From contig CM049316.1 in assembly GCA_026874595.1 (NCBI GenBank), forward strand, positions 29,431,339 through 29,495,338: a stretch of DNA of 64,000 nt, written 5' to 3'. A model generated the notes under the pieces. It did no database searches. It was not told where the DNA came from and saw nothing but the letters and a program-made list of their open reading frames with translations. This document shows, piece after piece, positions 23,568 to 36,507 of the stretch (its first letter is position 1; each line of letters begins with the position of its first letter). The position numbers and the translations under genes were made by a program. Origin of the DNA: Sipunculus nudus. Lineage: Eukaryota > Annelida > Sipuncula > Golfingiida > Sipunculidae.

Positions 23568-25559
23568 GTACCCGCCAAAACAGAGTTTTGCGGGTACTAT
23601 GTTTTCAGTCGGACGCCGCCGCCGCGTAGGTGTCCGGAGAACTCCTCCGTAACCGCTGGGCAGAATTTTACGAAACCCGGGATTTTGTTCGGGTCACATG
23701 TGAATTGATGCGATCCGATTTCGTTTTTTACCTCTGACTTTTCCTCTGCGCTCTACGTCCATTTGTGCGTCTGTTTCCACACATAAACCCACATATCTCG
23801 GAACCGTTTGACCGATCAGGTTAAAATTTTACACAAATGCAGCCCTTGGATAGCTTTATAACATACACTAAAAATGGTGGCGCCACCTTCAAACATTTTT
23901 AAACTGTGTCCATCTGTTCATCTGCCTTGGGATAAAATCAGTCATATCTCTGCATTGGTTGGACTTATCCACCTGAAATTCGGCATGCGTATACATCCTG
24001 GATAGCTTTTTCGATTTTGTGACAGGTGGCGCCACCTACATTCACGTTTACGCTGCAGACATTCAATACATTCAGACATATCTCGGGAACCGTTTGACCG
24101 ATCAGGCTAAAAATTTTTTACAAATGTAGCCCTTGGATAGCTTTATAACATACACTAAAAATGGTGGCGCCACCTGCAGCCATTTTTGCACAGCGTCCGT
24201 CTGTTTGTCTGCCGTGGGATAAAATCACTCATATCTCGGCAGTGGTTTGACATATCCACCTAAAATTTTGCTGGTTTATACATCCTGGATAGCTTTCTCG
24301 ATTTTGTGATAGGTGGCGCCACCTACATTCACGTTTACGCTGCAGACATTCAATACATTCAGACATATCTCGGGAACCGTTTGACCGATCAGGCTAAAAA
24401 TTTTATACAAATGTAGCCCTTGGATAGCTTTATAACATACACTAAAAATGGTGGCGCCACCTGCAACCATTTTTGCACAACGTCCGTCTGTTTGTCTGCC
24501 GTGGGATAAAATCACTCATATCTCGGCAGTGGTTTGACATATCCACCTAAAATTTTGCTGGTTTATACATCCTGGATAGCTTTCTCGATTTTGTGACAGG
24601 TGGCGCCACCTACATTCACGTTTACGCTGCAGACATCCAAGCTGATATCTCGGGAACCGTTTGACCGATTTGGCCAAAATTTTGCATGTGTATAGATCTC
24701 ACATAGCTCTTCATCATATGCATTGGTGGCGCCTCTTGCAACCATTTTTGCACAACGTCCGTCTGTTTGTCTGCCGTGGGATAAAATCACTCATATCTCG
24801 GCAGTGGTTTGACATATCCACCTAAAATTTTGCTGGTTTATACATCCTGGATAGCTTTCTCGATTTTGTGACAGGTGGCGCCGCCTACATTCACGTTTAC
24901 GCTGCAGACATCCAAGCTGATATCTCGGGAACCGTTTGACCGATTTGGCCAAAATTTTGCATGTGTATAGATCTCACATAGCTCTTCATCATATGCATTG
25001 GTGGCGCCTCTTGCAACCATTTTTGCACAACGTCCGTCTGTTTGTCTGCCGTGGGATAAAATTTCTCACATGTCTGTAGTGGTTTGACATAACTACCTAA
25101 AATCTTGCAGGTTTATACATCCTGGACAGCTTTCTGGATTTTATGACAGGTGGCGCCACCTACATTCTAGTTTACGCTGCAGACAACCAAGCTCATATCA
25201 GGGGCCACCTGCAACCATTTTTGCACAGCTTCTGTCTGTTTGTCTGCCATGGGCTAAAATCTCTCCTATCTCTGTAGTAGTTTGACTTATCTGCCTAAAG
25301 ATTTTGCGTGTTTATACATCTTGGATTGCTTTCTCGATTTTTTTTTTGGCAGGTGGCGCCAACTACATTTATGTGACAGCTTTCTGCATTTGTGGTAGGT
25401 GGCGCAACCTACATATACATTTTGGCTGCAGACATCCATGCTAATATGCAACACACCTCACTCTATTTTCCCTTTCCACTCAATCTATGCCTCACTTCAC
25501 CCGTTCCACTCTGATTTCGGCTGATACACGTAGTCGCTTGTCGACTACCCGTATTCTAG
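23568..25559 (+). mobile_element. Helentron-like element with internal tandem repeats
   Basis: 5' end: a hairpin at 23568-23597 (GTACCCGCCAAAAC / GTTTTGCGGGTAC), then a GC-rich leader. Middle: about five units of 277-289 bp (CATCCTGGATAGCTTT at about 23996, 24281, 24570, 24847, 25123), each built of two related halves and carrying GGTGGCGCCACC. 3' end: hairpin GTAGTCG-CTTGT-CGACTAC (25530-25548), then CCGTATTCTAG followed by TT. A 3' hairpin just before CTAG is the Helitron/Helentron signature, and a central tandem array is typical of HINE/DINE-type non-autonomous members. Other copies end at 40877 and, inverted, at 58378. No Rep/helicase coding seen. Confidence 0.75.
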
Positions 25560-25579
25560 TTAATAATAGTTGTTTGATT

Positions 25580-26130
25580 AATGTGTGATATCCAGTTTAT
25601 TCATACCCTGTGGTTTTCATTACCATTGTTCAGTGCTTTTTTTCGCAGAAACCATGCACTTTTTTAAATAATTAGCATTTTGTTACCAACAGTTATCTTA
25701 ACCTTTATAAAGAACAAAGGAGTTTTGCTATGGATGCATGCATGTGGTTATGCCAATGCATGATGGAATCCACCAAATTCATACCGTTTGGTTTTTATTG
25801 CCATGGTTTAAAACGTTTACCCAGAAACAATGTATTCTTTCAGATAAATAATCAATTTGTTACCAACAGTTATATGAAACTTCATAAGGAACAAAGGATT
25901 TTGGCTATTGAAGCATGCATGTGGTTATGCAAATGCATGGTGATATCCACCTTATTCATACCATATGGTTTTCAATGTTGTTGTTCAATACGTGTTTGCA
26001 GAAACAAAGCACTTTTTAAGACAAATTAGCATTTGTTACTACCAGTTATCTGAACGTGTAAAAGGCCAAAGAAGTCTGGATATGGAGGCATGCATGTGTT
26101 TATGCCGATGCATGTGTCATATATCATACA
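25580..26130. repeat. ~184-bp tandem repeat, three units
   Basis: TGATATCCAGTTTATTCATA (25582), TGGAATCCACCAAATTCATA (25766) and TGATATCCACCTTATTCATA (25950) start units spaced 184 bp. Each contains a GCATGCATGTGGTTATGC-type segment. Open frames here are repeat artefacts. Confidence 0.85.
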
Positions 26131-28425
26131 CAGAAAAATCACATGGCAGAAACTGAATCACATTGTTTATATGACCCCTGCTTGGGTTTCTTTGTTTCTT
26201 TTGGCTGGGATCACCTTATCACAAATCCACCAAAAATCACTGTTTAACGTTTGACCTCATGAAGTGTTTATCACGTAAAAGCAAACAAATAATTTACTGT
26301 TCAGCGGTAAATATTGTGGTCTTAATATTGTTTAAATTATAAATAATATACTCAATTTGGCATGACGTCAAATTTAAACCAAGTGGCCACTGGGCCATGG
26401 CGCTCAGCTGAATCGAACACACTATAAAATACATAAATATAAGAGACAGAGACTTTATCTGAGGTTTGGAAGGAGAGCTACCAGTTATCATGTGTAGTTC
26501 ATCAGGAAGTGCGTTTTACTTTAGTTACTGAGTATTGGGTTTCGTGAAGACACGCCATACTACCCACAGCCGCCTATACAGCTAGAACATTCAGCCTCCG
26601 TTCATAATAACCGAGTCATAATGCTTATGTGGGCGGCGGGGAGGGGGGGGGGGGTCCCTTCTCATTCAACACAAACAACAAATGAGAGTCTCGTGCAAAT
26701 TAACTAGGGGATCTACGAAAATAACCAAAAACACCCAATACACGGTAGTTCTCTCACAGATCACAATGACGTCGCCCAAGAAGAGACCCTCATAAGTATG
26801 CCTTTCCAGGCTGTAAACAAGAACCGGAGATAACAATTATCTTATTTTTGAGAATAATTGCCAATACATACTGATTATTAAGTTCAAATTATATCCCAAC
26901 TGAGTCAACACCTATATTTTGCGTAATATGTAGGGGGTGTTGCAAGTCCTCACGCTGAACGCCGAATATCGTGATCTGAACCACACGTCAGATCTTACCA
27001 AGCTTTACAGGGTAATTTCTACCTTAGGGAGAGTAAAGTAAACACAGAAAACTATTAAAAATAGTTTGTTTGCGTTACAGGCCTGTAGCTAACAGCCGCC
27101 ATGACATTTGCTTAAAAAACGCATTTATACCGACGCAAGTTAATCAAGAGTGTGTGTACTGTAGTCGTATTTTTGAGGGGTATACATCAATTTAAATTGA
27201 GACATTGTTTATAAGACCTATGCACGGATCATAACACGATCTAAATCGAGTTTTCAGTGATAAAAATTATTAGAGTATCCTTTAGTGTTTATCAATTCTT
27301 AGTGGCTTGACCTATGCGATTCTCTACGAGTTTTGGTGGATTCATATTTGTAAAAGTTCTCCTCAGAACCTGAAATTAGGTCACTGTGACATATATTCTC
27401 CAAGTGACGGGGCATAATTTTCAGAAATAATGCAAAATACACACAAATTGCAAGATTCCTTAGAAACGGTTTAATGGATTGTCATCAAATTGTGTGTGCT
27501 TATGGGTCTTGATGAACTTAAACTAATATGCATTAACGATGATGCCACCTACATTATCTGAAATAGCTGCCTGTGCAAGGAAATTATGTCAGCGTGTCAG
27601 ACAGCTGAGCGTCATGACCCATGGGTCACTTGTTTAAAGTACTCCTAAGTGGTAACGATTTATAACTTTATTTCACATTTATTTTGAAAAGAATTATATA
27701 TCACATTGGTTACATGTAAATGTTACACGTTTCTTATGTATTTATTAGTTGCTTAAGGGGTTTACAAAATATATCTGGATCTTTGGACCTGGTCATTGTA
27801 TTCCTGTATTTCACCGAAAACAAATGGGTCAAAGCTGTGTTGTCAGGAAGTTGCGACAATATTTCAGAAGAAATTTAAACCAATTTTGTTCATAATGTCC
27901 ATGTTGACATAGATGTATATTTGACCAAGTCCATCAATTCTTTATAATGATTCAATGCAATTTTTTTTTGTGTCGCATGGCACGTATAGAAACAAAAGAA
28001 TAAAAGTTTATTCAAAGGCATTCACTTAAGTGATTGTTGAGATATTAGACCTTTGCACTGGCACTTATAAAAGTTTCATATTTAAACTGCTTAAATCACC
28101 CAAGTGGCAGGTAAAAAAAACACCATAACCTAATTTAGAGTTTATATAGAGATTTTACCAGGAAATATTTGGCTGTCGAGTAAAACATTCCAGGTATAAA
28201 GAATATAGTTGATTCCTTTCCAAAGGAGAGGACGATGAGACTCGGCTATGGTTCAGACTGACTAAATTCAGCAGAACTAAAAAAACTATTGTGTTGGCAA
28301 AACCATGCAGTCTTATCGTGCTCTGTTATAGAACTTGCCATGTTTATATACGGTCTCCGCGTTGTTCTAAGAGTTTTTAAAAATATTGTTTTTGCAAACT
28401 TATGGAGTATCCTACGCATTCATTT
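26131..28425. other. Intergenic, two repeat-terminus fragments
   Basis: No gene recognised. Copies of a dispersed terminus motif (GACCCATGGGTCA ... GCTCAGCTG) lie near 26390-26412 and 27601-27632. A poly-G run lies near 26640-26655. Confidence 0.45.
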
Positions 28426-29995
28426 GCAGCCAATTCTGAATTGAATTTGAATTTAATTGGACTTGAAGGGAAGATTGAATGAATTGGAATAGAATCGAAT
28501 TGAACAAAAATTTTAATTTAAATGAATAGGAATCGAATTGAAATTGAGGTTCACAGGCTCAACTGAATTGATTAACAAATTTCCGTATCTCATATTATCC
28601 TACGTGTCGCTCATTGTAAAAAGCTCACGGTCAGTGTGAAGATCAGCCGCGAGTGTTTGGTTAAAATCAAACACAAATGCCTCTCATTAGTGACACCAGG
28701 AACATGGTAACAGCTAAATTGCTTATGACCACTGTTCCTGAATGGTTTGTATCAACAAATGTAGCCCACCACATATTGGATAATGATATGATATATAGTA
28801 ATAGAAATTTTCAATTTCAAAGTAATAGTAATAAAATAGATGTAAACGGAGCTGTTATAGTAATGATAACAGAATAAGAGTAAAATGTATTACCTTCTAT
28901 TACAACCCATTTCCTTCTGTTCCATAAAGCAGTAATCAGATTAAACTGTGTCGACTTGTTCTGGTCCAGTGACTTTCTAGGATATGCCTTTTGTTATACC
29001 ATCCTGTATGCCTGGAGCTGCTCTGCTGGCCTGGTATGCTTGAATCAGCTGTAATCTACGTGGTGACCAATGTTTCTGATTACCAAGGGCCAGAACAAGC
29101 AACAGCCATGTTCTAGCAAAGTACATCCCGAAGAAAACCATGTTTGCACATGAATTTACTATCTCAAATTCACATTTTAATTATTACGTTTCTTTGTGTG
29201 AGTAAACAGTGTGTATGTCTAAGTGTGTAGAAGGCATAACCGGAGGTCCGATCTGGCTAGGGCAACAATTAATAAACTAGAAGCTTATTCCCATTTGTGT
29301 TCAGGATCACACAAACTGTTAAGAATGACCTATTTGCACATACAATACTATTATAAGGAGAACACAATATTCCAAGTATATTTCACATGCCTGGAATGTG
29401 AATAAGCCCCTTTAATGTCTTATTTACATTTAACACGCACATTTCAATGGATAAATAAAATGTACAGAATTTTAAGTGTAGTCTGTACCCCACCCACCCC
29501 ATGATATTAAGAACTTTAGAACTTTTCATTACCCAAAATAGAATATTTGTATATATATTAATTGCATTAGGTAATAATGGCCATTCATTTGAAATTCATA
29601 TAAACCTTTATCCGAATTTAGGTTTAACTGATCTTAAGGAAAAATGGCCAAACAAAACAAGTAAAGCCTGTCTGGCTGCTATGCCTTATCACATGAATTG
29701 GCAAAGCTTTGAAGCGAATTCAACCAATTCTGAACAAAAATGTAAATTGTATACTAGTGCAAAAGAGAAAGGACTGTGATATCACACGCATAACATCAAT
29801 ATAATGTATTCAAATGAATGCAATTGTTTTAATTGTGAAATGAGTTTGACTTGAATAAAAATTATTTGAATTGATTTTAATTGATATTTTTCTCCAGCAC
29901 AGGGAATTTAATTGAATTGGAATTGGAGTTTCATAAAAGTTCTTCAATTGGAAATTAATTGGAAATGAAAAATTTGAATTGACCCAGGCCTGAAT
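28426..29995. other. Possible decayed element bounded by AATTG-rich ends
   Basis: 28430-28570 and 29815-29990 are both made of degenerate GAATTGAATT / AATTGGAATT words and both finish in CATTCA-type sequence in opposite orientation. They may be ends of one ~1.57-kb element or independent simple repeats. The interior has two short ATG frames (28677-28877, 29501-29779) without recognised domains. Confidence 0.3.
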
Positions 29996-32900
29996 GGGGG
30001 ACACGCTCCCTCATTTTTGTCATGGATCCTGTGTGTGTCAATTACCTGATCAATTCGTCATGAATGTTACCTTACAATAGAGTATGTTGTTAACCGTTAG
30101 TAAAATGGGCAGAATTGAATAAAAAATGTAGAAACAAATAAAATTGAGCTTAAACTATTTGAATTATGTATAACCAATATATATATATACTCAATATAAT
30201 ATGGCGAAGTAAAATTATGGTATTTTGGGAGACATGCACGGCAGAAACCTTATTCTTAAGGACAAAACATTATATGTCGTGTACATTTAACATACATGTT
30301 ATGTAAAAAAGTCCCTTTCAACTAATAGCTCTCTCTCTAGCATTCAGAAGTTTATCTGTTGAACATATTCCTCAACAAAAGGAGAGATTTTAACGACAAT
30401 ATTTTTATTGTTCGTTATATATTTATTAACATGTGTTCTAAAAACAAAGCGTGCAAAACATGTGAAAAGAGCTGTCATTGTATTCATAGTATTTGCATTT
30501 ATTTACTCGGGTTAAACTGAATGTAAAAGAAGGACTTAGATTTTGATATTATTTTTTGTGAACTGCAGAAAATTGAATATCATGTTAGTTACAAACACCT
30601 AAGCTAAATACAAAATATTCTTTAAATCTTTAACAACTATTTTGATGGCACCAATTGCCTACTTGATGCCAGCACCATATGCAAAAGATAATGATATATC
30701 GAAATATCATGGATGTGTAATTAGAGATAATTATACCTTCATGGAAATACCAAAAATATGAACCCGCCCAAAGATGATGATAAAGTAAAAATTCAAAGTT
30801 AAATTAATTTCCTTGATACAATTAATCCCACTGATATCCACCAAATGTAAGTACACACCAAAAGAAACTAAGTGTATCATTTTACAAATGCATTGACGAA
30901 CATACAATGTAAATATGTCAAAACATAATCTGTATGCATATTCCCTCTGAGGAAATTAGGCCACAAAAAATGTTCGTACAAATTTGTCACTCATATTTTT
31001 CATGGTTTTTTTTTTGGTGAATGAGCGAAATGTCCTAGGTATTACTGTTGTTTATTGCTGTTTTCCCTAAATGCCTTGACATATCATTCAGTGTATTGAT
31101 AAAGCAATATTTTCATTAATAAAAGTATAATTGAAAACAAGTAAGAATCAGTGCTATTCATATACACAGTTTCAAGAACTCTCTTACAATTTGAACCCTT
31201 CCATCAAGTAGATAAATGTGTGTTGTCATGTAATTTTCAATCTGGTCCCCGATTCGGTACAGCAATTTATACTTCTGGCGTGGCCTAAACTGTACACCAG
31301 GTAATCAGTATCTAAATGTGTCTGACACAAATGAACAGGCTGTCATGTTGCCTCTATGTTTGTAACCAAGCTTTGGTGAAACAAATAATGTATTGTCACA
31401 ATTGGAATTGCTCTGGGCATTATTCCTTTTGATTTCTGTTTCAGTTCTAGACAAATATCTACATAAGATTTCAGAGTAAAGTCTGCAGTCATCTTCTTTT
31501 CAATGTTCGTCAAGTTTTACCCTGCTGTGCTGCTTGCATTACATCCTTAACGTAATAATATAATGTAAACACTTTGATCATATATACAAATACACAATTT
31601 TATCTAAACATCTTGTAAAACATGAATACATATGAACAAAATGTGTTTGATTTTTTTTTAGTCTAATCCCTACACATTCAAAAAAAGTGAAATTAAGCCT
31701 GTTGTAACTTCCTTATGGCCATAGAAAGTAAAAAGTCAAATAACATTAAAAGAATCATAAATACCAAAAATAATATCTTATCACAACAACAGACCATAGA
31801 TGTAGTACACAGGCAAAAGTTAGAGAAGCACCAAAACATATATCAATTATAATAAACCATGGAATTATAAGCTTGAATATTTAATTTAACAAGTGGGTAA
31901 ATACAGGTGGGCAGCCCCTGATCAAACAACCTTACACTAGCTAGTGGGAATCAAAAGTCTCGGGATGCTGTTGAATAGGAAGGAGAGGACAAGTCTAAAT
32001 AGAAAAGTGTAATGACATTCTCCACCAGAACATTCTTCACACAGAATTTCTATCTACGAATGTGAAGAATATGCACAATAGACCATAACCCTCTGCTGGG
32101 AGTTGCCACCAGAGGTCTAGCATAGCAGAGCCCTCTTTTAGAGAATGGTGTAATGACTTAAGCACAATCCTTGGGTGAATATTTAGATCACTTACGTGAT
32201 TGCTATCAATTAATGTTTATTGCTAATGTGATCATCATTTTTACTTCACGTAATACCACCATTGCGCACGATGCAATATTCTGCATTTAACCGATAGCCT
32301 ATTCCACAATGCATTGTTCATTGAACTCTGGTACATTTTTCAACAAATTGGCAGAACATTTCTAAGACAAAAGCCACAACGAGGAAATGAGACCTAGACT
32401 AATAAAACTTAACTTAATCAAAACCATACCTATTTCGAAAATGCAATAATATTTATACCTGATGAAAAAGCCAATTTATCAAAATTCAATCCCGCATTTC
32501 AATCATTGTTCAAAACTCATGTTGGTGAAATAAATAACACGAAATATAAGCATCAAACGTGGCAACCAACCCATGAGAGACACCTTATCACTTGCCCATA
32601 TGACCCAGGAGAATTCTGATGGCTGTTAAATCTGATTGTTATTTCCTGTCATCTTTTATAAAGCATTTGGATCCTCATTTAGTTTATTGATTTTCTTTAA
32701 TATTCAGGTATAAAAAATGATATTCATTTATTACGGAGCACCCTATGGTGGGACAGACTATAAATTAATCTAAATAATACCAAAACTAATCTGTGGATTA
32801 TAATGCTTTTCATTGTTGCATCATTCTTGTTGTCCAACAATCTTTTAATGAGAGATACATCCAATGCTCATGGATGAATCATTCTCTCTGGTTCTGGTAT

Positions 32901-33134
32901 TTCCCACAATCAACACAAGATGGCACTAATGACAAACGGAGGTATTACCATAAATACCCATAATGTAAATTTATTAGTCCTCCCTCATATTGTGACAGCT
33001 TTTATTTAAACAATTATTTTCACAAAAATATAAAAAAAATAAGATCGAAATATTTTTCATTTACCTATGGGAAGAAATGTGGTCATTTCTTTAATCAAAC
33101 CCTTCCCAATGTACACGCATTACTGAATGTAGCA
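29996..33134. other. Long AT-rich intergenic region, nothing recognised
   Basis: More than 3 kb with only very short open frames and no repeat pair that I could match within the window. It lies downstream of the F-box gene. Confidence 0.5.
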
Positions 33135-33140
33135 TTTATT
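33135..33140 (-). terminator. Candidate polyadenylation signal of the F-box gene
   Basis: AATAAA on the minus strand, 20 bases after the F-box stop codon. This is close to the stop, so a later signal may be used instead. Confidence 0.35.
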
Positions 33141-33159
33141 AGCTGACAAGTGTGTTTTT

Positions 33160-34320
33160 CTAACAATCCTTCCCAGCTATCCAAGGATGTGGGTCAGCGG
33201 TCCATTTTAATGTGAAAGTCCCATTTTCCTTCATTTCCGGATGGAGTAGAAATATCTTTTCAACAGTTTCCTTTTCTAACACACAAAACACATGCAGGCT
33301 TGACAGTTTAAAGCACCTTTCGGCCAAATTTATCAAGGCTTCACACAGCATTTTTGATGGCCTTGTTTGCAACACCAGTTTCGTCAAAGTCTCCTGATAG
33401 TATGACGCAGCCATGTTGACCTCATCATAGATGATTGTGAACGTCTCGAGACGCAGCACTGATACAGGCACTTCTGGTTTCATTATGTCATGTACTTTAT
33501 TCACAGGGATGGTGTGGTCAAAGGACATGGTAACTCTGAGAAATGGCAACTTCTTCACCAGAAGGGTCCAGCTTGAAGAAGCAATCTCCTTCTTCTTGTA
33601 TTTTTCTTGTCGGCGACATAAGATGGATAAATGTTCAAGAGGGGCCCGATCTGCTTCTGTGAACGCCAACAAAACATCGTCCGACAGACTGCAGTTGTAC
33701 ACACATAATTCCTTGAGCTTTCTGCATCTCTGCACCAGGCGTAAGATACAAAAATGGGTCACTTTGCACACGAGCATCTTGTTCTGGATATTAAGATGTG
33801 TTATTGTTGGATGGGTCGCTGACAGTTTGTTAAACAAATCATCACCGTAAGCAACATAAAGCCCACTGAGGTCTACAACTTTGAGATTATTAATGAATGT
33901 AGTATCACTGCTTACTGGGCCCAAAAGTTTCGTAAGTATGTCCACAAATTCTTTTCCTGCAAAGAATAACGGGTTCTCACCAAGGAACCTGATAGCAAGG
34001 TGTGTTAATCTCCGTTCTTTTAATTTATCCAACTCCTCCAAAACCTGGCAGGCCAGCTCACGGTTAACACTGTCTGCCTGGTCTAATGCTATAACCACTG
34101 ACTTTAAATGTTGACCATACGAGTTGATACACTGAAGGTGACGGGATTCACGATTCAAGAAGGTGAACGTGAAGTGACGCCACAGTGGTGGTGACTGGAA
34201 ACATCTCAACCAATCACTGCAGGTCAAGGCTGCATGGTATCGATCATTCATGGGAAGCCATCCAAGGATGTTTACGATGATGTGGTCTGGAAGCCCCGCC
34301 CACTTTGCTTCAAGCATGTC
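33160..34320 (-). CDS. F-box protein with LRR-like C-terminal region
   Basis: Predicted SCF ubiquitin-ligase substrate adaptor, 385 residues from the ATG at 34317. Residues about 7-52 are an F-box (LPDHIIVNILGWLPMNDR, SDW, PLWRHF), the SKP1-binding module. The rest has leucine-spaced repeats (LKVVDLSGL, ITHLNIQNK, LKELCVYNCSLSDD, LEHLSIL) ending in an AERCFKLSSLHVF segment. The layout, including SDD-LLA, LEHL, SSW and LAERC, resembles FBXL3/FBXL21 and the related FBXO33/FBXO39 group; I cannot choose between them from sequence alone. A good acceptor (CATTTTTAG) lies at 34321-34322, so this is an internal or last exon. Splicing to the candidate exon at 41489-41537 would add Met-Asp in frame. 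It is the only intact gene between 21 and 60 kb. Confidence 0.88.
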   Translation of the reverse strand, partial: DMLEAKWAGLPDHIIVNILGWLPMNDRYHAALTCSDWLRCFQSPPLWRHFTFTFLNRESRHLQCINSYGQHLKSVVIALDQADSVNRELACQVLEELDKLKERRLTHLAIRFLGENPLFFAGKEFVDILTKLLGPVSSDTTFINNLKVVDLSGLYVAYGDDLFNKLSATHPTITHLNIQNKMLVCKVTHFCILRLVQRCRKLKELCVYNCSLSDDVLLAFTEADRAPLEHLSILCRRQEKYKKKEIASSSWTLLVKKLPFLRVTMSFDHTIPVNKVHDIMKPEVPVSVLRLETFTIIYDEVNMAASYYQETLTKLVLQTRPSKMLCEALINLAERCFKLSSLHVFCVLEKETVEKIFLLHPEMKENGTFTLKWTADPHPWIAGKDC

Positions 34321-34322
34321 CT

Positions 34323-35589
34323 AAAAATGAATATACAAGTTTATAAAGTATGTACAGATAACACTTCACAAACTTTACATAGTAAAAAAGCGACCCATGG
34401 GTCACAGCTCTCAGCTAAGAGTATTTGTCAGGGGGTGGATCAAGGATTTTGACAAGCAACAAGTGACGCATTGGTCATGACGCTCAGCTGCAAAGCATGA
34501 CCTGCGACATCATGGACTGAGATTCACAACTTCCAGTCAAATTTTTGAAGAACCTATTTGTTGAAATTTTCCACGACAACAGAAATATATTTCACCGACG
34601 TCTGATTAAAACACAGTGAATTGATGGCCTGAGGACAAATGTATGATTGTTGAGCTATCAGGAACTATTTCCATAGCTTTCTTGATACCTGTCAGACTCA
34701 AAAGGAATACCACACAGGCAAAATATAAGTTCAAACTAAATAACAAAAATCAAGAAAATCCATGCAAGAATTATTAAGAAACAGGTGCTTCTTATGAAAT
34801 TTTTATTCAATACAAGCCAACTGTACTGAACTTTTATAAATGATAGTAATATTTATTAAGATATACTTGACCCAATTCTTTGCAAGATTACATTAATATA
34901 TGTCCGACTTCATTCACTTTACCAGTTCAAAAGGAATTTAAAGATGGTTTCTGACAAGTCTGACATTTGATATCACACATCCTCCAATTTGAGACCAAAC
35001 TTGTGGCAAATTCTCCAAAGGATGTTAAAGTAATGAATGTCCAAAACAATTCAAAAGGCATGTTCACGCTCTCATATCAGATTTATAGATATGCAAATGT
35101 AAAAAGTGTAAGTCCGGTATTTTTTATTAGGTAAACTGCAAAACCTGAAAGAAAAGAAATACAGAAAGCATGACTAAGAGTAATGTAATAAAAAAGCCAT
35201 CCTTTATCCAGGTACATATCCACACATTATGAGAACAAACACTTGCTTTTTAATCTGGTGGTTCATATAAAAATATTCAGATTTTATTGCTATGATTCCA
35301 TAAAAATCTCCAAAATGTTCCCATCATCTTATAAATCAGTAGCTAAACCTTATTACTATACTCTCATAGTCTTAATGCCTGGTTGAAGCATTCCGGAAAC
35401 GGTGTTTTTGTTATGCAGTAACGAGGTACTTATCACTCAACCTTATCACTAAACAGGCTGATACAAAAGGGAGTTATATGTCATCAGCGTCACTCACAAA
35501 TACAGCCACACAGTGAGATGTACCAGTTGGAGTGCAATGGTTATATATACAACAAAAATAGAGATGGTCTGCAAAATAAGTTATTGTGA
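34323..35589. other. Intronic, repeat-terminus fragments only
   Basis: Probable intron of the F-box gene. GACCCATGGGTCACAGCT (34393) and GGTCATGACGCTCAGCTG (34476) are two copies of a dispersed terminus motif. Nothing else recognised. Confidence 0.45.
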
Positions 35590-36507
35590 ACATCTCTGTG
35601 ACCTATGACCTTGGCCTTTTGCCCACATATCAACTGGATTCTTTTCTAAATGATGGGTTAATACTAACCACTTAAATCTGATGTAATTATTTGGCAACCA
35701 ATGTATGTATAACTTTGACCAGCAACCTTTAACCTCCTGACCAGCTGACCCCATTATCAATTAGTTATTTCTTCAAGCAAAAAGACCCAAAAATATGACG
35801 TTTGAACAAAACTGAGTGATGCATAGATGTGGCATACGTGAAAGACTGAAGGTTTTGGTTGAACAGTTTCACTTGAAATATGTTCACAAGCTTTCAGAAC
35901 AATTTAATATTGTGACCTTGACCTCTGACCTTTTGAATTCAACATCAATAGACTTCTTGCCCTATTAGTAGGCAAGCCATATATTACAGACTGCAAGTAA
36001 AGATTGAAAGGTTTGCCTGAAAATGACTCCACGCAAGAAGTGGGTGCTGTGACCTTGACCTTTGACCTTGTGACCTCAAAATCTATAGGATTCTTCTCCA
36101 ACTTAGTGGGTGAGCCATATGTGAAAGATCAAAGAATTGGGATGAAAGGTTTGGCTTAAAATGCATCCACAGGCTCTTCAAAGAAGTGGGTCCTGTGACC
36201 TTGACCTTTGACCTTGTGACCTCAAAATAATTATGGTTCTTCCCCTGTTAGTAGGTGAGCTGTATGTGAAGGATGGAAGGTTTTGGATGAAAATTTTGGC
36301 TACAAGAATTATTTCTGGGGGGTGCAAACACACCGTAACTTCAAAAATATAGGTTGCAGTGACCTAATTTCAGCATAGGGTTCATGACCCAAGCCCCTTT
36401 GGTTACAATTTGTGCCCTGCTAACGGGCGGACGGCTGGGCCGACGGACAGACCACAGACAAAGACTCACTGCTATAGCCCAGCACGACTGAAAGTCAGCT
36501 GAGCTAA
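35590..36507. repeat. Dispersed element with ~145-bp TGACCTTGACC repeats
   Basis: Units carry TGACCTTGACCTTTGACC; the best two, at 36049 and 36194, are 145 bp apart with the same flanking words (TAGTGGGTGAGC / TAGTAGGTGAGC). Weaker units lie near 35595 and 35910. The block ends in ACGGACAGACCACAGACAAAG and AGTCAGCTGAGCTAA, the terminus also seen at 10.69 kb and inverted at 62.03 kb. Confidence 0.75.

Noticed and set aside
23568-25559. Possible centromeric or satellite array
   Set aside because: Only about five units bounded by conserved ends that recur at other sites, so it is a dispersed element with internal repeats.
28677-28877. 66-codon frame with a faint copia-protease-like look (EWFV ... 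HH ... NKIDVNG)
   Set aside because: The catalytic D-S/T-G is absent and no gag, integrase or reverse transcriptase surrounds it.
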